Positions 17,147 to 26,434 of a DNA stretch of 64,000 nt are shown piece after piece. This DNA comes from Pseudomonas paracarnis. GTDB taxonomy: Bacteria > Pseudomonadota > Gammaproteobacteria > Pseudomonadales > Pseudomonadaceae. The DNA lies in the NCBI RefSeq assembly GCF_904063055.1, contig NZ_CAJFCN010000001.1, positions 434,001-498,000 on the forward strand, read 5' to 3'. The notes beneath the pieces were generated by a model, which was given only the letters and a program-made list of their open reading frames with translations, did not search any database and was not told where the DNA came from. The translations under genes were made by a program, and so were the position numbers. Every line of letters begins with the position of its first letter. The first letter of the stretch is position 1.

Positions 17147-17956
17147 TCATTGAAGCACGAAATAATCGTAACGCATCGACACCGTGACCTGCAGCGGCTC
17201 GGCCGCCTCGATCACCTCGTGGCGGCGCTCGGCACTGGCTCGCCAGCCGTGGGGCGTCATCGCCAGCAGGTTGGCGCGGTCCTGGGCTTCGGCCAGGCTC
17301 AGGGTGAATTCCAGTGTTTCACTGTGTGCCAGGTGCATGCCATTCGGCACCAGGGCCAGATGTTTATCGTCGGTATACTCGCGTACCTCGTCGTAAAGAC
17401 GCTCGCGCAGTTCCATCAAGTGGCCGCTGGTCGGGCCGACCTTCATCAAACCGCCGCCGGGACTGAGCAGGCGCTTGGCCTCTTGCCAATCCAACGGGCT
17501 GAACACGCTGGCGAGGAACTGGCAGCTGGCATCGGCCAATGGCACGCGGGCCATGCTGGCGATCAACCAGGTCAGCGCCGGGTTGCGTTTGCACGCGCGC
17601 TTGACCGCTTCCTTGGAGATATCCAGGGCATAGCCATCGGCGTGGGGTAGGGCCTGGGCAATTTGCGCGGTGTAGTAACCCTCGCCACACCCAATGTCGA
17701 CCCAGCGCTGCGGTGCACGCTCGGCGGCCAGTTCGGCCAGGCGCTTGGCCACCGGGGCGTAGTGCCCGGCGTTGAGGAAGTCGCGGCGCGCCTCGACCAT
17801 GGCCAGGTTATCGCCTGGGTCGCGGCTGTTCTTGTGCTGCACCGGCAACAGGTTCAGGTAACCCTGGCGCGCGCGATCGAAACGGTGCCCGGCCGGGCAC
17901 GCCACGCCACTGTCCACCGCATTGAGCGGTGCGCTGCAAATGGGGCAGGCAAGCAT
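17147..17956 (-). CDS. rlmA: 23S rRNA (guanine745-N1)-methyltransferase
   Basis: RlmA methylates N1 of G745 in 23S rRNA. The 269-residue product has the N-terminal zinc knuckle (Cys4, Cys7, Cys20, His24) that recognises rRNA and the SAM motif DIGCGEGYY (residues 87-95). The ATG overlaps the dapE stop by 1 bp (TGATG on the minus strand), so the two are translationally coupled. Confidence 0.95.
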   Translation of the reverse strand: MLACPICSAPLNAVDSGVACPAGHRFDRARQGYLNLLPVQHKNSRDPGDNLAMVEARRDFLNAGHYAPVAKRLAELAAERAPQRWVDIGCGEGYYTAQIAQALPHADGYALDISKEAVKRACKRNPALTWLIASMARVPLADASCQFLASVFSPLDWQEAKRLLSPGGGLMKVGPTSGHLMELRERLYDEVREYTDDKHLALVPNGMHLAHSETLEFTLSLAEAQDRANLLAMTPHGWRASAERRHEVIEAAEPLQVTVSMRYDYFVLQ

Positions 17957-19107
17957 CAGGCGAGCAACTTGATCAGGGTCTGGTAGTAGATTTCGGTCAG
18001 CACATCGAGGTCGCTGGCCAGGATGCGTTCGTTGACCTGGTGGATCGTCGCGTTGACCGGGCCCAGCTCGACCACCTGAGTGCCCAGCGTGGCGATAAAG
18101 CGCCCATCGGAGGTACCGCCGCTGGTGGATGCCTTGGTCTCACGCCCGGTGATCGCCTTGATACTGGCAGATACCGCATCCAGCAGCGCACCCGGCTCGG
18201 TGAGGAACGGCAGGCCCGATAGCGCCCAGTCCACATGCCAGTCCAGGCCATGTTTATCCAGGATCGCCGCGACCCGCTGTTGCAGACCCTCGACGGTGGA
18301 CTCGGTAGAGAAGCGGAAGTTGAATACCGCCGTCAGGTCGCCGGGGATCACGTTGGTGGCGCCGGTACCCGAATTGAGGTTGGAAATCTGGAAACTGGTC
18401 GGCGGGAAGAAGGCGTTGCCGTCATCCCAATGCTCGGCAGCCAATTCAGCCAGGGCCGCCGCAGCCAGGTGGATCGGGTTCTTCGCCAGATGCGGGTAAG
18501 CCACATGGCCCTGTACACCGCGCACGGTCAAGGTGGCACCGAGGGAGCCACGACGGCCGTTCTTGACCACATCGCCCACCAGGGTCGTGCTCGACGGTTC
18601 GCCGACGATGCACCAGTCCAGGCGTTCCTTGCGCGCGGCCAGACGTTCGATCACCGCCTTGGTGCCATGGTGCGCCGGGCCTTCTTCGTCGCTGGTGATC
18701 AGGAAGGCGACCGAACCCTTGTGGTCCGGGTAGTCGGTGACGAAACGTTCCGCTGCCACCAGCATCGCCGCCAGGCTGCCTTTCATGTCAGCCGCGCCAC
18801 GGCCACAGAGCATGCCGTTTTCATCGATCAACGCGTCGAACGGGTCGTTCTGCCAGGCCTGTACCGGACCGGTCGGCACCACGTCGGTGTGACCGGCAAA
18901 GCACAGCACCGGACCTTCATGCTTGCCATGGGTGGCCCAGAAATTGTCCACATCTTCGATGCGCATCGGTTCAAGCGCAAAACCGGCGTCGCCCAGGCGC
19001 TGCATCATCAGCTTCTGGCAATCGGCGTCGATCGGCGTGACCGACGGGCGACGGATCAGGTCGATGGCCAGTTGAAGGGTCGGCGAAAGGTCGGCATGGG
19101 CCGTCAT
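17956..19107 (-). CDS. dapE: Succinyl-diaminopimelate desuccinylase
   Basis: DapE hydrolyses N-succinyl-LL-diaminopimelate to LL-diaminopimelate and succinate on the way to meso-DAP for peptidoglycan and lysine. The 383-residue product shows the two-zinc M20 ligands: His73 with Asp75 (AGHTDVVP), Asp107 (GRGAADMKG) and the Glu141-Glu142 pair (SDEEGPA). The start MTAHADLS at 19107 is used; the longer frame reads through a REP pair and is not real. Downstream it is fused by overlap to rlmA. DapD and DapC are coded 6-10 kb away on the same strand. Confidence 0.96.
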   Translation of the reverse strand: MTAHADLSPTLQLAIDLIRRPSVTPIDADCQKLMMQRLGDAGFALEPMRIEDVDNFWATHGKHEGPVLCFAGHTDVVPTGPVQAWQNDPFDALIDENGMLCGRGAADMKGSLAAMLVAAERFVTDYPDHKGSVAFLITSDEEGPAHHGTKAVIERLAARKERLDWCIVGEPSSTTLVGDVVKNGRRGSLGATLTVRGVQGHVAYPHLAKNPIHLAAAALAELAAEHWDDGNAFFPPTSFQISNLNSGTGATNVIPGDLTAVFNFRFSTESTVEGLQQRVAAILDKHGLDWHVDWALSGLPFLTEPGALLDAVSASIKAITGRETKASTSGGTSDGRFIATLGTQVVELGPVNATIHQVNERILASDLDVLTEIYYQTLIKLLA

Positions 19108-19183
19108 GGGGGGAACTCCGGAAAGCGTGTGATGGGCGCAGGACGAATGTGGAAATACAGAGCCTGGAGCGACGCAACTCCAA

Positions 19184-19270
19184 TGTGGGAGCTGGCTTGC
19201 CTGCGATAGCATCGCTGCGGTGTGCCTGTCAGACCGCGGCGTCTGTATCGCAGGCAAGCCAGCTCCCACA
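19184..19270. repeat. Inverted REP pair
   Basis: A perfect 25-bp inverted repeat (19184-19208 with 19246-19270) around a 37-bp loop, same REP core as at 16.6 kb. It lies between ndvB and dapE, which run in the same direction. Confidence 0.95.
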
Positions 19271-19361
19271 TAGAATTGGGCCAGGCCAAGTCTCACAAAC
19301 GGCCGTTATCTTATAGCAAAACGGCGGCCAAGGGCCGCCGTTTAGTGCATCGCGTGACTTT

Positions 19362-21953
19362 TTACGCCGCCGGCGCAGCCTCAGGCGCCGTCGAAGGTTT
19401 GGGCAGCGACGACAAGAACGCCATGATCAGCGCCGCCACGTACGGCAGCGACTGCACCAGCAACATCACCACCCAGAAGCGAATGTCGTTGCTCGGCAGG
19501 CCTTGCACCAGGTAGATCCCCAGCGCCGCGCCCCACAGCAGCAGCATGATGAACATTTCTTCGCGGGCTTCGGAAATGGCCACCCAGAAGCCGTGGTTAT
19601 CGGCGTTTTTCGGCGTGCGAAAGAACGGAATGCTGGTGGTGAAGAAACCATACAGCACCGCCTTGGCGATGGTATGGGACAACGCCAAACCGGCCAGGGC
19701 CGCGCAGAACGCATCTTTCAAGTTCACGCCTACCGCACGACGGTAGAGGAAGATGATCTTGCCGACCTTGAACACGAACAACGCCAACGGCGGGATCGCG
19801 AAAATCAGCAATGGCGGGTCGACCCGAGTCGGCACGATGATCATCGCCGCAGACCACAACAGGGCGCCGACGGTAAAGAAGATGTTCATACCATCGGCCA
19901 CCCACGGCAACCAGCCCGCGAGGAAGTGGTAGCGCTGACCGCGGGTCAGCTCGGTGTCCTTGCCACGTATCAGGCTGGCGGTGTGGCGCTTGATGATCTG
20001 GATCGCGCCATAGGCCCAGCGGAAACGCTGTTTCTTGAAGTCGATAAAGGTATCCGGCATCAAACCCTTGCCGTAGCTGTCGTGGTAGTACGCCGCCGAC
20101 AAGCCTTTCTCGAACACACGCAGGCCCAGTTCGGCGTCTTCACAGATGCACCAGTCGGCCCAGCCCAGCTCTTCGAGCACCGAGCGGCGTGTCATGGTCA
20201 TGGTGCCGTGCTGGATGATCGCGTCGCGGTCGTTACGGGTGACCATACCGATATGGAAGAAGCCCTTGTATTCGGCGTAGCAGAGCTTCTTGAAGGTGCT
20301 TTCGTTCTGGTCGCGGTAATCCTGGGGCGACTGCACCACGGCGATTTTCGGGTCGGCGAAGTGCGGCACCATGTGCTTGAGCCAGTTGGGCGATACGCAG
20401 TAGTCCGAGTCGATCACCGCGATCACTTCGGCATCCTTGGCGGTGTGCGGGATCAGGTAGTTCAGCGCGCCGCCCTTGAAACCGGCCAGGGGCGCAACGT
20501 GGAAGAACTTGAAGCGCGGGCCCAGGGTTTCGCAGTAGTCGCGTACCGGCTCCCACACTGCCGGGTCCTTGGTGTTGTTGTCGATGATCAGGACTTCGTA
20601 GTCCGGATAGTCGAGGGCGGCCAGGGCGTCGAGGGTCTGTTTGACCATTTCCGGCGGCTCGTTGTAGCACGGCACATGGATCGACACTTTCGGGCGGTAG
20701 TCCGAATCGCCTTCCACGGGCAGGAATTCACGCCGACGCTTGTGGGTCCAGACTGCTTCCGCCAGCTCATGGGCTTCGGTCAGCAACACAATGAACACGC
20801 CCAGGGCGCCGAGTGCCAGCAACACCCCGACCGTCACGCTGAACCAGGTGCTGTATTGCTGGCTGTAGTCGTAGCCGATCCAGACCAGCACCGACCCGCA
20901 CAGGAACGCAATGAAGGTCAGGAAGGTACGGCCCCGCTGGCGCAGGGCCGAGCCATCGATCATCAACAGGGTCAGGGACAGCAGCGCAAGCACCACTGAA
21001 CCGATGGCCAGTACCCGCCATTGCGGAATCGCCACCACCGGGCCGTCAAAATTGAATTTCTGCTGGCGCGCGGCGTTGAATACACCCCAATACGCACCCG
21101 CCGAACCTTCATCGCTGACCTTCCACGGCTGGTCGAAGGCCTCGATCACGAAGTAGTTGTAACCCTGGCGATTGAGCTTGTTGACCAGTGTACGCAGGTA
21201 AATCGCCTGGTCTGCCGGCGACGATTCATTGCCGCCGCGCATACGGCCGTTGCTCGGCCAGCCCACTTCCGACAGCAGCAGTGGCTTTTTCGGGAAGGCT
21301 TTCTTCAGGTCCTTGGCGCGGTCCAGGACGTACTGGCCGGCCTTGTCCATTGGGATGTATTCCCAGAACGGCAGGATGTGCGCGGCGATCAGGTCGACGT
21401 GCTTGGCCAGTTGCGGGTTCTTTTCCCAGATGTGCCATTGCTCGGAGGTGGTCACCGGGACTTTCACGGCGGCGCGCACGCGGTCGAGCAGCACGATCAG
21501 GGCTTCGGGGGTGATTTCTTCCCGGAACAACGCTTCGTTGCCCACCACTACGCGCACGACACTGCGCGAGGTGTTGGCGATCTCGATAGCGCGCTGGATC
21601 TCCCGCTCGTTACGCTCAAGGTCCGGGCTGATCCAGATCCCCAGGGTCACGCGCAGGCCGAACTCTTCGGCCAGCTTGGGAATATCGCCCAGGGGGCCGT
21701 CCACCGAGTAGGTACGGATGTTGTCCGTCAGCTTGCTCATGATCGCAAGGTCCTGACGCATCTGTTCGTCGGTAGGGTACTGGCCTTTCTGCGGGTACTG
21801 GCCTTGCTGGAACGGCGAGTAGGAAAAACCGGAGATCTGATCGGGCCAGTTGGGAGCGGTGACCGGGCGGTTGATCAGCGCCCAGAAACCGGTGAACAGC
21901 GCGGCAATCGCCACCACCACCACCAGGTTGAGTCCAAATTTACGCGATGCCAT
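19362..21953 (-). CDS. ndvB: Beta-glucan synthase NdvB-like: GH17-like domain fused to GT2 glucosyltransferase
   Basis: An 863-residue membrane protein. After one N-terminal membrane segment (about 8-27) comes a glycoside-hydrolase-17-like domain (about 38-320) with GNE ending at Glu140 and SEVGWPS around Glu229, the positions of the catalytic pair. Two membrane segments follow, then a GT2 domain with PCYNEP, the DSD motif (515-517), CEDAELG and QRFRW (642-646), and several C-terminal helices. In P. aeruginosa the ndvB product makes cyclic beta-1,3-glucans linked to biofilm antibiotic tolerance. MASRKF at 21953 is the preferred start; an upstream in-frame start adds six residues. It runs in the same direction as dapE but is separated from it by a REP pair. 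Confidence 0.88.
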   Translation of the reverse strand: MASRKFGLNLVVVVAIAALFTGFWALINRPVTAPNWPDQISGFSYSPFQQGQYPQKGQYPTDEQMRQDLAIMSKLTDNIRTYSVDGPLGDIPKLAEEFGLRVTLGIWISPDLERNEREIQRAIEIANTSRSVVRVVVGNEALFREEITPEALIVLLDRVRAAVKVPVTTSEQWHIWEKNPQLAKHVDLIAAHILPFWEYIPMDKAGQYVLDRAKDLKKAFPKKPLLLSEVGWPSNGRMRGGNESSPADQAIYLRTLVNKLNRQGYNYFVIEAFDQPWKVSDEGSAGAYWGVFNAARQQKFNFDGPVVAIPQWRVLAIGSVVLALLSLTLLMIDGSALRQRGRTFLTFIAFLCGSVLVWIGYDYSQQYSTWFSVTVGVLLALGALGVFIVLLTEAHELAEAVWTHKRRREFLPVEGDSDYRPKVSIHVPCYNEPPEMVKQTLDALAALDYPDYEVLIIDNNTKDPAVWEPVRDYCETLGPRFKFFHVAPLAGFKGGALNYLIPHTAKDAEVIAVIDSDYCVSPNWLKHMVPHFADPKIAVVQSPQDYRDQNESTFKKLCYAEYKGFFHIGMVTRNDRDAIIQHGTMTMTRRSVLEELGWADWCICEDAELGLRVFEKGLSAAYYHDSYGKGLMPDTFIDFKKQRFRWAYGAIQIIKRHTASLIRGKDTELTRGQRYHFLAGWLPWVADGMNIFFTVGALLWSAAMIIVPTRVDPPLLIFAIPPLALFVFKVGKIIFLYRRAVGVNLKDAFCAALAGLALSHTIAKAVLYGFFTTSIPFFRTPKNADNHGFWVAISEAREEMFIMLLLWGAALGIYLVQGLPSNDIRFWVVMLLVQSLPYVAALIMAFLSSLPKPSTAPEAAPAA

Positions 21954-22170
21954 GGTTATGTCGGGTTCCAAAGGGTGCGGAACGAAAGAGGTGTCGGCCT
22001 ACGCCGAACGGCGCGCATCCTACACCGGCCCTTCCCTGAGCGTACAGCAGACAGAGAAAAGCCGGACGTTAGTCTGCGAAACTCCATCTAAGTTCTTCAC
22101 TTGTAACTTGTAGCTTAAAACTTGCTGCTGCGTAGCCCTATAATGCGCGCCGGTTTTTGGGGTAATGATG

Positions 22171-22980
22171 ATGAGTACAGAAGATCCGCGGTTTGCAGGC
22201 GTTGCCCGCTTGTACGGCCTTGAGGGCCTGGAACGCTTGAAAGCGGCCCATGTGGCGATTGTCGGCGTCGGCGGCGTGGGTTCCTGGGCGGCAGAAGCGA
22301 TTGCCCGCTGCGGGGTGGGTGAGATTTCGCTGTTTGACCTGGACGATGTCTGCGTCAGCAACAGCAACCGCCAGTTGCATGCCCTGGACAGCACCGTGGG
22401 CAAGCCCAAGGTCGAAGTGATGGCTGAGCGCCTGCGCGGCATCAACCCCGATTGCACCGTGCACGCGGTGGCAGACTTCGTCACCCGCGATACCATGGCC
22501 GAGTACATCACGCCGACTATCGACTGTGTGATCGACTGCATCGACGCGGTCAACGCCAAGGCGGCGCTGATTGCCTGGTGCAAGCGCCGCAAGATCCAGA
22601 TCATCACCACCGGCGGCGCCGGTGGGCAGATTGACCCCACGCTGATCCAGGTGTGTGACCTGAACCGCACCTTCAATGACCCGTTGGCCTCGAAAGTGCG
22701 CTCTACCTTGCGCCGCGATTATGGCTTTTCGCGCACCGTGACTCGTCATTACAGCGTGCCGTGCGTGTTTTCCACCGAGCAACTGCGCTATCCCAAGCCC
22801 GATGGCAGCATTTGCCTGCAGAAGAGTTTTGTCGGTGATGGCGTGAAGCTGGACTGCGCGGGCGGGTTTGGCGCGGTGATGATGGTCACAGCCACGTTCG
22901 GCATGGTGGCGGCCACCAAGGCGGTAGACAAGATCGTGGCGGGAGTGCGCAGGCCGTCGGAGCGCATCAAACCCAGCTAA
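22171..22980 (+). CDS. tcdA: tRNA threonylcarbamoyladenosine dehydratase
   Basis: TcdA (CsdL, YgdL) is an E1-like enzyme that dehydrates t6A37 to cyclic ct6A37 using ATP. It shows the adenylation motif GVGGVGS (residues 32-38) and the RRDYGFSRTVTRHYSVPCVFS block. Three consecutive ATGs occur at 22165, 22168 and 22171; GGGG at 22159-22162 gives the best spacing to the second or third, and the family N-terminus is MSTEDPRF. It faces the CsdA/SufE pair, its sulfur-transfer partners in E. coli, across an inverted REP pair. TsaB, coded near 2.3 kb, works upstream in the same modification. Confidence 0.94.
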   Translation: MSTEDPRFAGVARLYGLEGLERLKAAHVAIVGVGGVGSWAAEAIARCGVGEISLFDLDDVCVSNSNRQLHALDSTVGKPKVEVMAERLRGINPDCTVHAVADFVTRDTMAEYITPTIDCVIDCIDAVNAKAALIAWCKRRKIQIITTGGAGGQIDPTLIQVCDLNRTFNDPLASKVRSTLRRDYGFSRTVTRHYSVPCVFSTEQLRYPKPDGSICLQKSFVGDGVKLDCAGGFGAVMMVTATFGMVAATKAVDKIVAGVRRPSERIKPS

Positions 22981-23007
22981 ATCTCATTGCCGAACATAGA
23001 TCCAAAT

Positions 23008-23097
23008 TGTGGGAGCTGGCTTGCCTGCGATAGCGGTGTGTCAGCCACTGAAAATACTGACTGATTCGCCGCTATCGCAGGCAAGCCAGCTCCCACA
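23008..23097. repeat. Inverted REP pair between convergent genes
   Basis: A perfect 29-bp inverted repeat (23008-23036 with 23069-23097) with a 32-bp loop, the longest perfect arm in the window because the symmetry continues to AGCGG/CCGCT. It lies between the stop of tcdA and the stop of the sufE-like gene, so it could act as a shared transcript end. Confidence 0.95.
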
Positions 23098-23511
23098 TTA
23101 TTTCTGTGTACGCGTCAGGTCTCGCATGCGTTGCAGTACGGCATTCAAGCCATTGCTGCGCGACGGCGATAACTGGCGCGACAAGCCCAGTTGATTGAAC
23201 CAGTCAGGCAGGTCAACCGCTTGCAGTTCATCAGCCGACAGCCCATTGACCCGCGCCAGCAGCAACGCCACCAACCCACGAATCATCCGCGCCTCGCTGC
23301 TCGCCGTAAACTGCCAATGGCCGTCCTGCAAGCGCCCCACCAGCCACACCAGGCTTTCGCAACCGTGCACCAGATTAGCGTCGACCTTTTCGTCATCAGC
23401 CAGGGCGGGCAAGCGTTCACCCCATTGCATCAGCACCCGGGCGCGCTGCTCCCAACTGCCAATGGCCTGGAAGGCTTGCAGTGCGGCGTGTGCCCCCAGC
23501 GGCAAGCTCAT
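23098..23511 (-). CDS. SufE/CsdE-family sulfur acceptor
   Basis: A 137-residue SufE-fold protein that takes persulfide sulfur from a cysteine desulfurase. The acceptor cysteine is Cys51 in HGCESLVWL. Its ATG overlaps the end of the desulfurase gene by 4 bp, so the two form one unit. Next to tcdA this fits the E. coli csdA-csdE-csdL arrangement better than a suf operon, so CsdE is the more likely identity. The stop codon lies directly at the REP pair. Confidence 0.93.
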   Translation of the reverse strand: MSLPLGAHAALQAFQAIGSWEQRARVLMQWGERLPALADDEKVDANLVHGCESLVWLVGRLQDGHWQFTASSEARMIRGLVALLLARVNGLSADELQAVDLPDWFNQLGLSRQLSPSRSNGLNAVLQRMRDLTRTQK

Positions 23512-24713
23512 CGCAGCATGTCCAGCGCCTGGTCCAACGCTTCAAAAAAGCGCTCCAGGTCGTCGGAATCGTTGTAGAGCGCCAGTGAAACGCGGATGGC
23601 GCCTGACAGATTCATCGCCTTCAACAGCGGCATTGCGCAGTGGTGACCGGCACGCACAGCAATGCCTTGCTCGGTCAGCAGGTGGGCGAGGTCGGCGTTG
23701 TGCACGCCCGCCACCACAAAACTCACCAGCGCCACCTGCGGCGATCCCAGCACGCGTACGCCATTGCGGGCCTTAAGCCCACGCAGCAGGTAGTCATGCA
23801 GGGCGGCTTCGTGGGCGATCACCGCCGAGGGATCCAGTGAACTCAGGTAATCCAGGCTCGCGCCCAGGCCGATCACACTGGCAATCGGAGGAGTGCCGGC
23901 CTCGAAACCCAGTGGCGCGGGGCGAAAGCTGGCGCTGTGGTAGTCGGCCTGTTGCACCATCTCGCCGCCGAACTGCCAGTGGCGCAGGTGGTGCAGGGCC
24001 TCATTACGGCCGTACAGCACACCCACGCCGTCCGGGCCGTAGAGTTTGTGGCTGGAAAACACGTAGAAGTCGCAGCCCAGGGCCTGCACGTCGTGACGGC
24101 CATGGACGATGCCTTGGGCGCCGTCCACCACCGTGAGGGCGCCGTGTGCCTGGGCCATCGTCAGCAAGGCTGGCAGCGGCTGCCAGGCACCGAGCACGTT
24201 GGATAACTGGCTCACCGCCAGCAAGCGTGTGCGTGGGCCAACCAAGCTGGCCGCGGCGTCCAGGTCGATGACGCCGTCATCGTCCAGAGGCAAGACCACC
24301 AGTGTGAGTGCGCGGCGTTTGGCCAATTGCTGCCAGGGCAACAGGTTGGCGTGGTGTTCCAGGGCGCTGATGGCAATCTCATCGCCCGCATTGAATAAGT
24401 GCTCCAGGCCATAGGCCAGGAGGTTTAGCGCAGAGGTTGCGCCGTGGGTAAACACGACCTGCCCGCTGTCACCTGCGTTCAACCACTGCGCGACCTTGCT
24501 GCGGCTGTCTTCGAACGCCTGGGTCGCATGGGCTCCGGGCAAATGCTGAGCACGGTGCACATTGGCTGCGCCATTGGCGTAGTAATGACTGATGGCATCC
24601 AGCAGGGCTTGGGGTTTTTGCGTGGTCGCGGCGCTGTCCAGATAGGTCTGGTCTTGCCGTTGCAGGGTGGCGATGGCCGGGAAATCGGCGCGCCAGGGGG
24701 AGGGCACAAGCAT
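23508..24713 (-). CDS. csdA: Cysteine desulfurase, class V aminotransferase type
   Basis: A PLP enzyme that removes sulfur from cysteine and passes it as persulfide to the SufE-like partner. The 401-residue product has the PLP lysine at Lys223 (SSHKLYGPDGVG), the family marker NVHRAQH, and the active-site Cys359 in RAGHHCAMP, as in SufS/CsdA (group II). The ATG at 24713 is used; an in-frame TTG three codons earlier is possible. The pairing with the sufE-like gene and tcdA supports CsdA over SufS. Confidence 0.92.
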   Translation of the reverse strand: MLVPSPWRADFPAIATLQRQDQTYLDSAATTQKPQALLDAISHYYANGAANVHRAQHLPGAHATQAFEDSRSKVAQWLNAGDSGQVVFTHGATSALNLLAYGLEHLFNAGDEIAISALEHHANLLPWQQLAKRRALTLVVLPLDDDGVIDLDAAASLVGPRTRLLAVSQLSNVLGAWQPLPALLTMAQAHGALTVVDGAQGIVHGRHDVQALGCDFYVFSSHKLYGPDGVGVLYGRNEALHHLRHWQFGGEMVQQADYHSASFRPAPLGFEAGTPPIASVIGLGASLDYLSSLDPSAVIAHEAALHDYLLRGLKARNGVRVLGSPQVALVSFVVAGVHNADLAHLLTEQGIAVRAGHHCAMPLLKAMNLSGAIRVSLALYNDSDDLERFFEALDQALDMLR

Positions 24714-24780
24714 GGTTATCAAGACTCGTATAAGCGAGCCGCCCCCGAAGGTGCGGCCGCTAGTGGCATCGAGTGGCTGC

Positions 24781-25815
24781 TTAGTTGTGAGCGTGCAGCG
24801 CTTCGTTCAGTTCGATGGCCGATTTGTGGGTTTTGCACTCCACGGCACCGGTCTCGGAGTTACGACGGAACAGCAGGTCTGGCTGGCCAGCCAACTCACG
24901 CGCCTTGACCACCTTGACCAGTTGGTTCTGCTCATCCAGCAGGGCAACCTTGGTGCCGGCGGTGATGTAGAGGCCCGACTCCACGGTGTTGCGGTCGCCC
25001 AATGGGATACCGGTACCGGCGTTGGCGCCGATCAGGCAGCCTTCGCCCACCTTGATCACGATATTGCCGCCGCCCGACAGGGTGCCCATGGTGGAGCAAC
25101 CGCCGCCCAGGTCCGAGCCCTTGCCGACGAATACGCCCGCCGATACGCGGCCTTCGATCATGCCCGGGCCTTCGGTGCCCGCGTTGAAGTTGACGAAGCC
25201 TTCGTGCATCACGGTGGTGCCTTCGCCTACGTACGCGCCCAGGCGGATACGAGCAGCGTCAGCGATACGCACGCCAGCCGGTACGACGTAGTCGGTCATT
25301 TTCGGGAACTTGTCCACCGAGAACACTTCCAGCAGGTCGCCACGCAGGCGCGCTTCCAGTTGGCGCTCGGCCAGTTCATTGATGTCGATAGCGCCCTGGC
25401 TGGTCCAGGCCACGTTCGGCAACTGCGGGAACACGCCGGCCAGGCTCAGGCCGTGGGGCTTGACCAGGCGATGGGACAGCAGGTGCAGCTTGAGGTAGGC
25501 CTCAGGCGTGGAGGTCAGCGCTGCGTCTTCGGCCAGCAAGGTCGCGACCAGCGGGGTGTGGCTTTCGGCCAGGCGGCTGAGCAGGGCGGCCTGGGTAGCA
25601 TCGACGCCTTTGAGCGCGTCGGCCAGTTGCAGGGCCTGGCTCACGGTGAAGGTGATCGCCTGGTTGCCTTCGGTGTAACCGAGGATCGGTGCGATGGCGG
25701 CAACGATTTCAGCCGACGGGTTGAGCAAGGGCTGTGCGTAAAACACTTCCAGCCAAGCACCTTGGCGGTTCTGAGTGCCGACGCCGAAGCCCAGGCTGAA
25801 CAGGGAATTGGACAT
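24781..25815 (-). CDS. dapD: 2,3,4,5-tetrahydropyridine-2,6-dicarboxylate N-succinyltransferase
   Basis: DapD succinylates tetrahydrodipicolinate in meso-DAP and lysine synthesis. The 344-residue product is the long Pseudomonas/actinobacterial type, with a helical N-terminal part and a left-handed beta-helix (about 180-290) with repeats such as RIRLGAYVGEGTTVMHEG and GGGNIVIKVGEGCLIGANAG. The start MSNSLFSLG at 25815 is preferred to an extended frame. It lies 31 bp downstream of the ArsC-family gene on the same strand and is probably transcribed with it. Confidence 0.97.
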   Translation of the reverse strand: MSNSLFSLGFGVGTQNRQGAWLEVFYAQPLLNPSAEIVAAIAPILGYTEGNQAITFTVSQALQLADALKGVDATQAALLSRLAESHTPLVATLLAEDAALTSTPEAYLKLHLLSHRLVKPHGLSLAGVFPQLPNVAWTSQGAIDINELAERQLEARLRGDLLEVFSVDKFPKMTDYVVPAGVRIADAARIRLGAYVGEGTTVMHEGFVNFNAGTEGPGMIEGRVSAGVFVGKGSDLGGGCSTMGTLSGGGNIVIKVGEGCLIGANAGTGIPLGDRNTVESGLYITAGTKVALLDEQNQLVKVVKARELAGQPDLLFRRNSETGAVECKTHKSAIELNEALHAHN

Positions 25816-25846
25816 GCTGTTACCTCTACAAAAATGGAAGGCTGGC

Positions 25847-26209
25847 CTACTTGAGGGCCGCCGAATAACTATCTGGCTTGAAGCCAATCAGGGTTCTGTC
25901 ACCGAGATCGAGCACCGGGCGCTTGATCATCGAGGGTTGTGCGAGCATCAATTCAATGGCTTTCGACTGATCGAGATCGGCTTTGCGTTCGTCTTCGAGT
26001 TTGCGAAAGGTGGTGCCCGCACGGTTCAAAACCACCTGCCAACCGTGCTCGTTGCACCATTGGGTCAAGTGTTCGCGGTCGATACCGGCTGTTTTGTAGT
26101 CATGGAACTCATAGCTCACCCCGTGCTCATCGAGCCAGGTGCGCGCCTTTTTCATGGTGTCGCAGGCTTTGATGCCGAAAAGGTGCAAGGTTTTGCTTGA
26201 AGCACTCAA
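25847..26209 (-). CDS. ArsC/Spx-family reductase-like protein (YffB type)
   Basis: A 120-residue thioredoxin-fold protein. The single N-terminal cysteine lies in FGIKACDTMKKA, and the C-terminal half has KRPVLDLGDRTLIGF, where the RPVL piece matches the arginine that stabilises the thiol in ArsC proteins. This is the glutathione-dependent YffB branch, not a proven arsenate reductase; no ars genes are nearby. No ATG is well placed. A TTG at 26209 with GGGGG upstream gives the family length. The same frame is open further upstream, but that part is unlike the family. It precedes dapD. Confidence 0.85.
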   Translation of the reverse strand: MSASSKTLHLFGIKACDTMKKARTWLDEHGVSYEFHDYKTAGIDREHLTQWCNEHGWQVVLNRAGTTFRKLEDERKADLDQSKAIELMLAQPSMIKRPVLDLGDRTLIGFKPDSYSAALK

Positions 26210-26326
26210 GGAATTGCCCCCCTTTGGACGTATGAAAATGAAAGATCGCCGATTATGCCACGACCAGCGGGTTTCGGCGCCGCTCGTCAACAGCGTGCGA
26301 CTTTTGCGCAAAGTGCCAGTGCGCAG

Positions 26327-26365
26327 CATAGGCGAGTAACATAGCCAGGTAACATAGCCGGGTAA
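26327..26365. repeat. Three tandem 13-bp repeats upstream of the antiporter gene
   Basis: CATAGGCGAGTAA, CATAGCCAGGTAA and CATAGCCGGGTAA follow each other exactly (26327-26339, 26340-26352, 26353-26365). They lie in the divergent region between the ArsC-family gene and the antiporter, 70 bp before the antiporter start. A binding-site array or simple slippage are both possible. Confidence 0.85.
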
Positions 26366-26434
26366 TATGGCACTTCAACGGCCAGTTGTTGCCTGATGTG
26401 TCGTTGCAAGTCGATTGTCCGGGAAACCCGCGTT

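Noticed and set aside
19108..19296. An N-terminal extension of DapE
   Set aside because: The extra 63 codons are the REP pair read as protein; the family start is at 19107.
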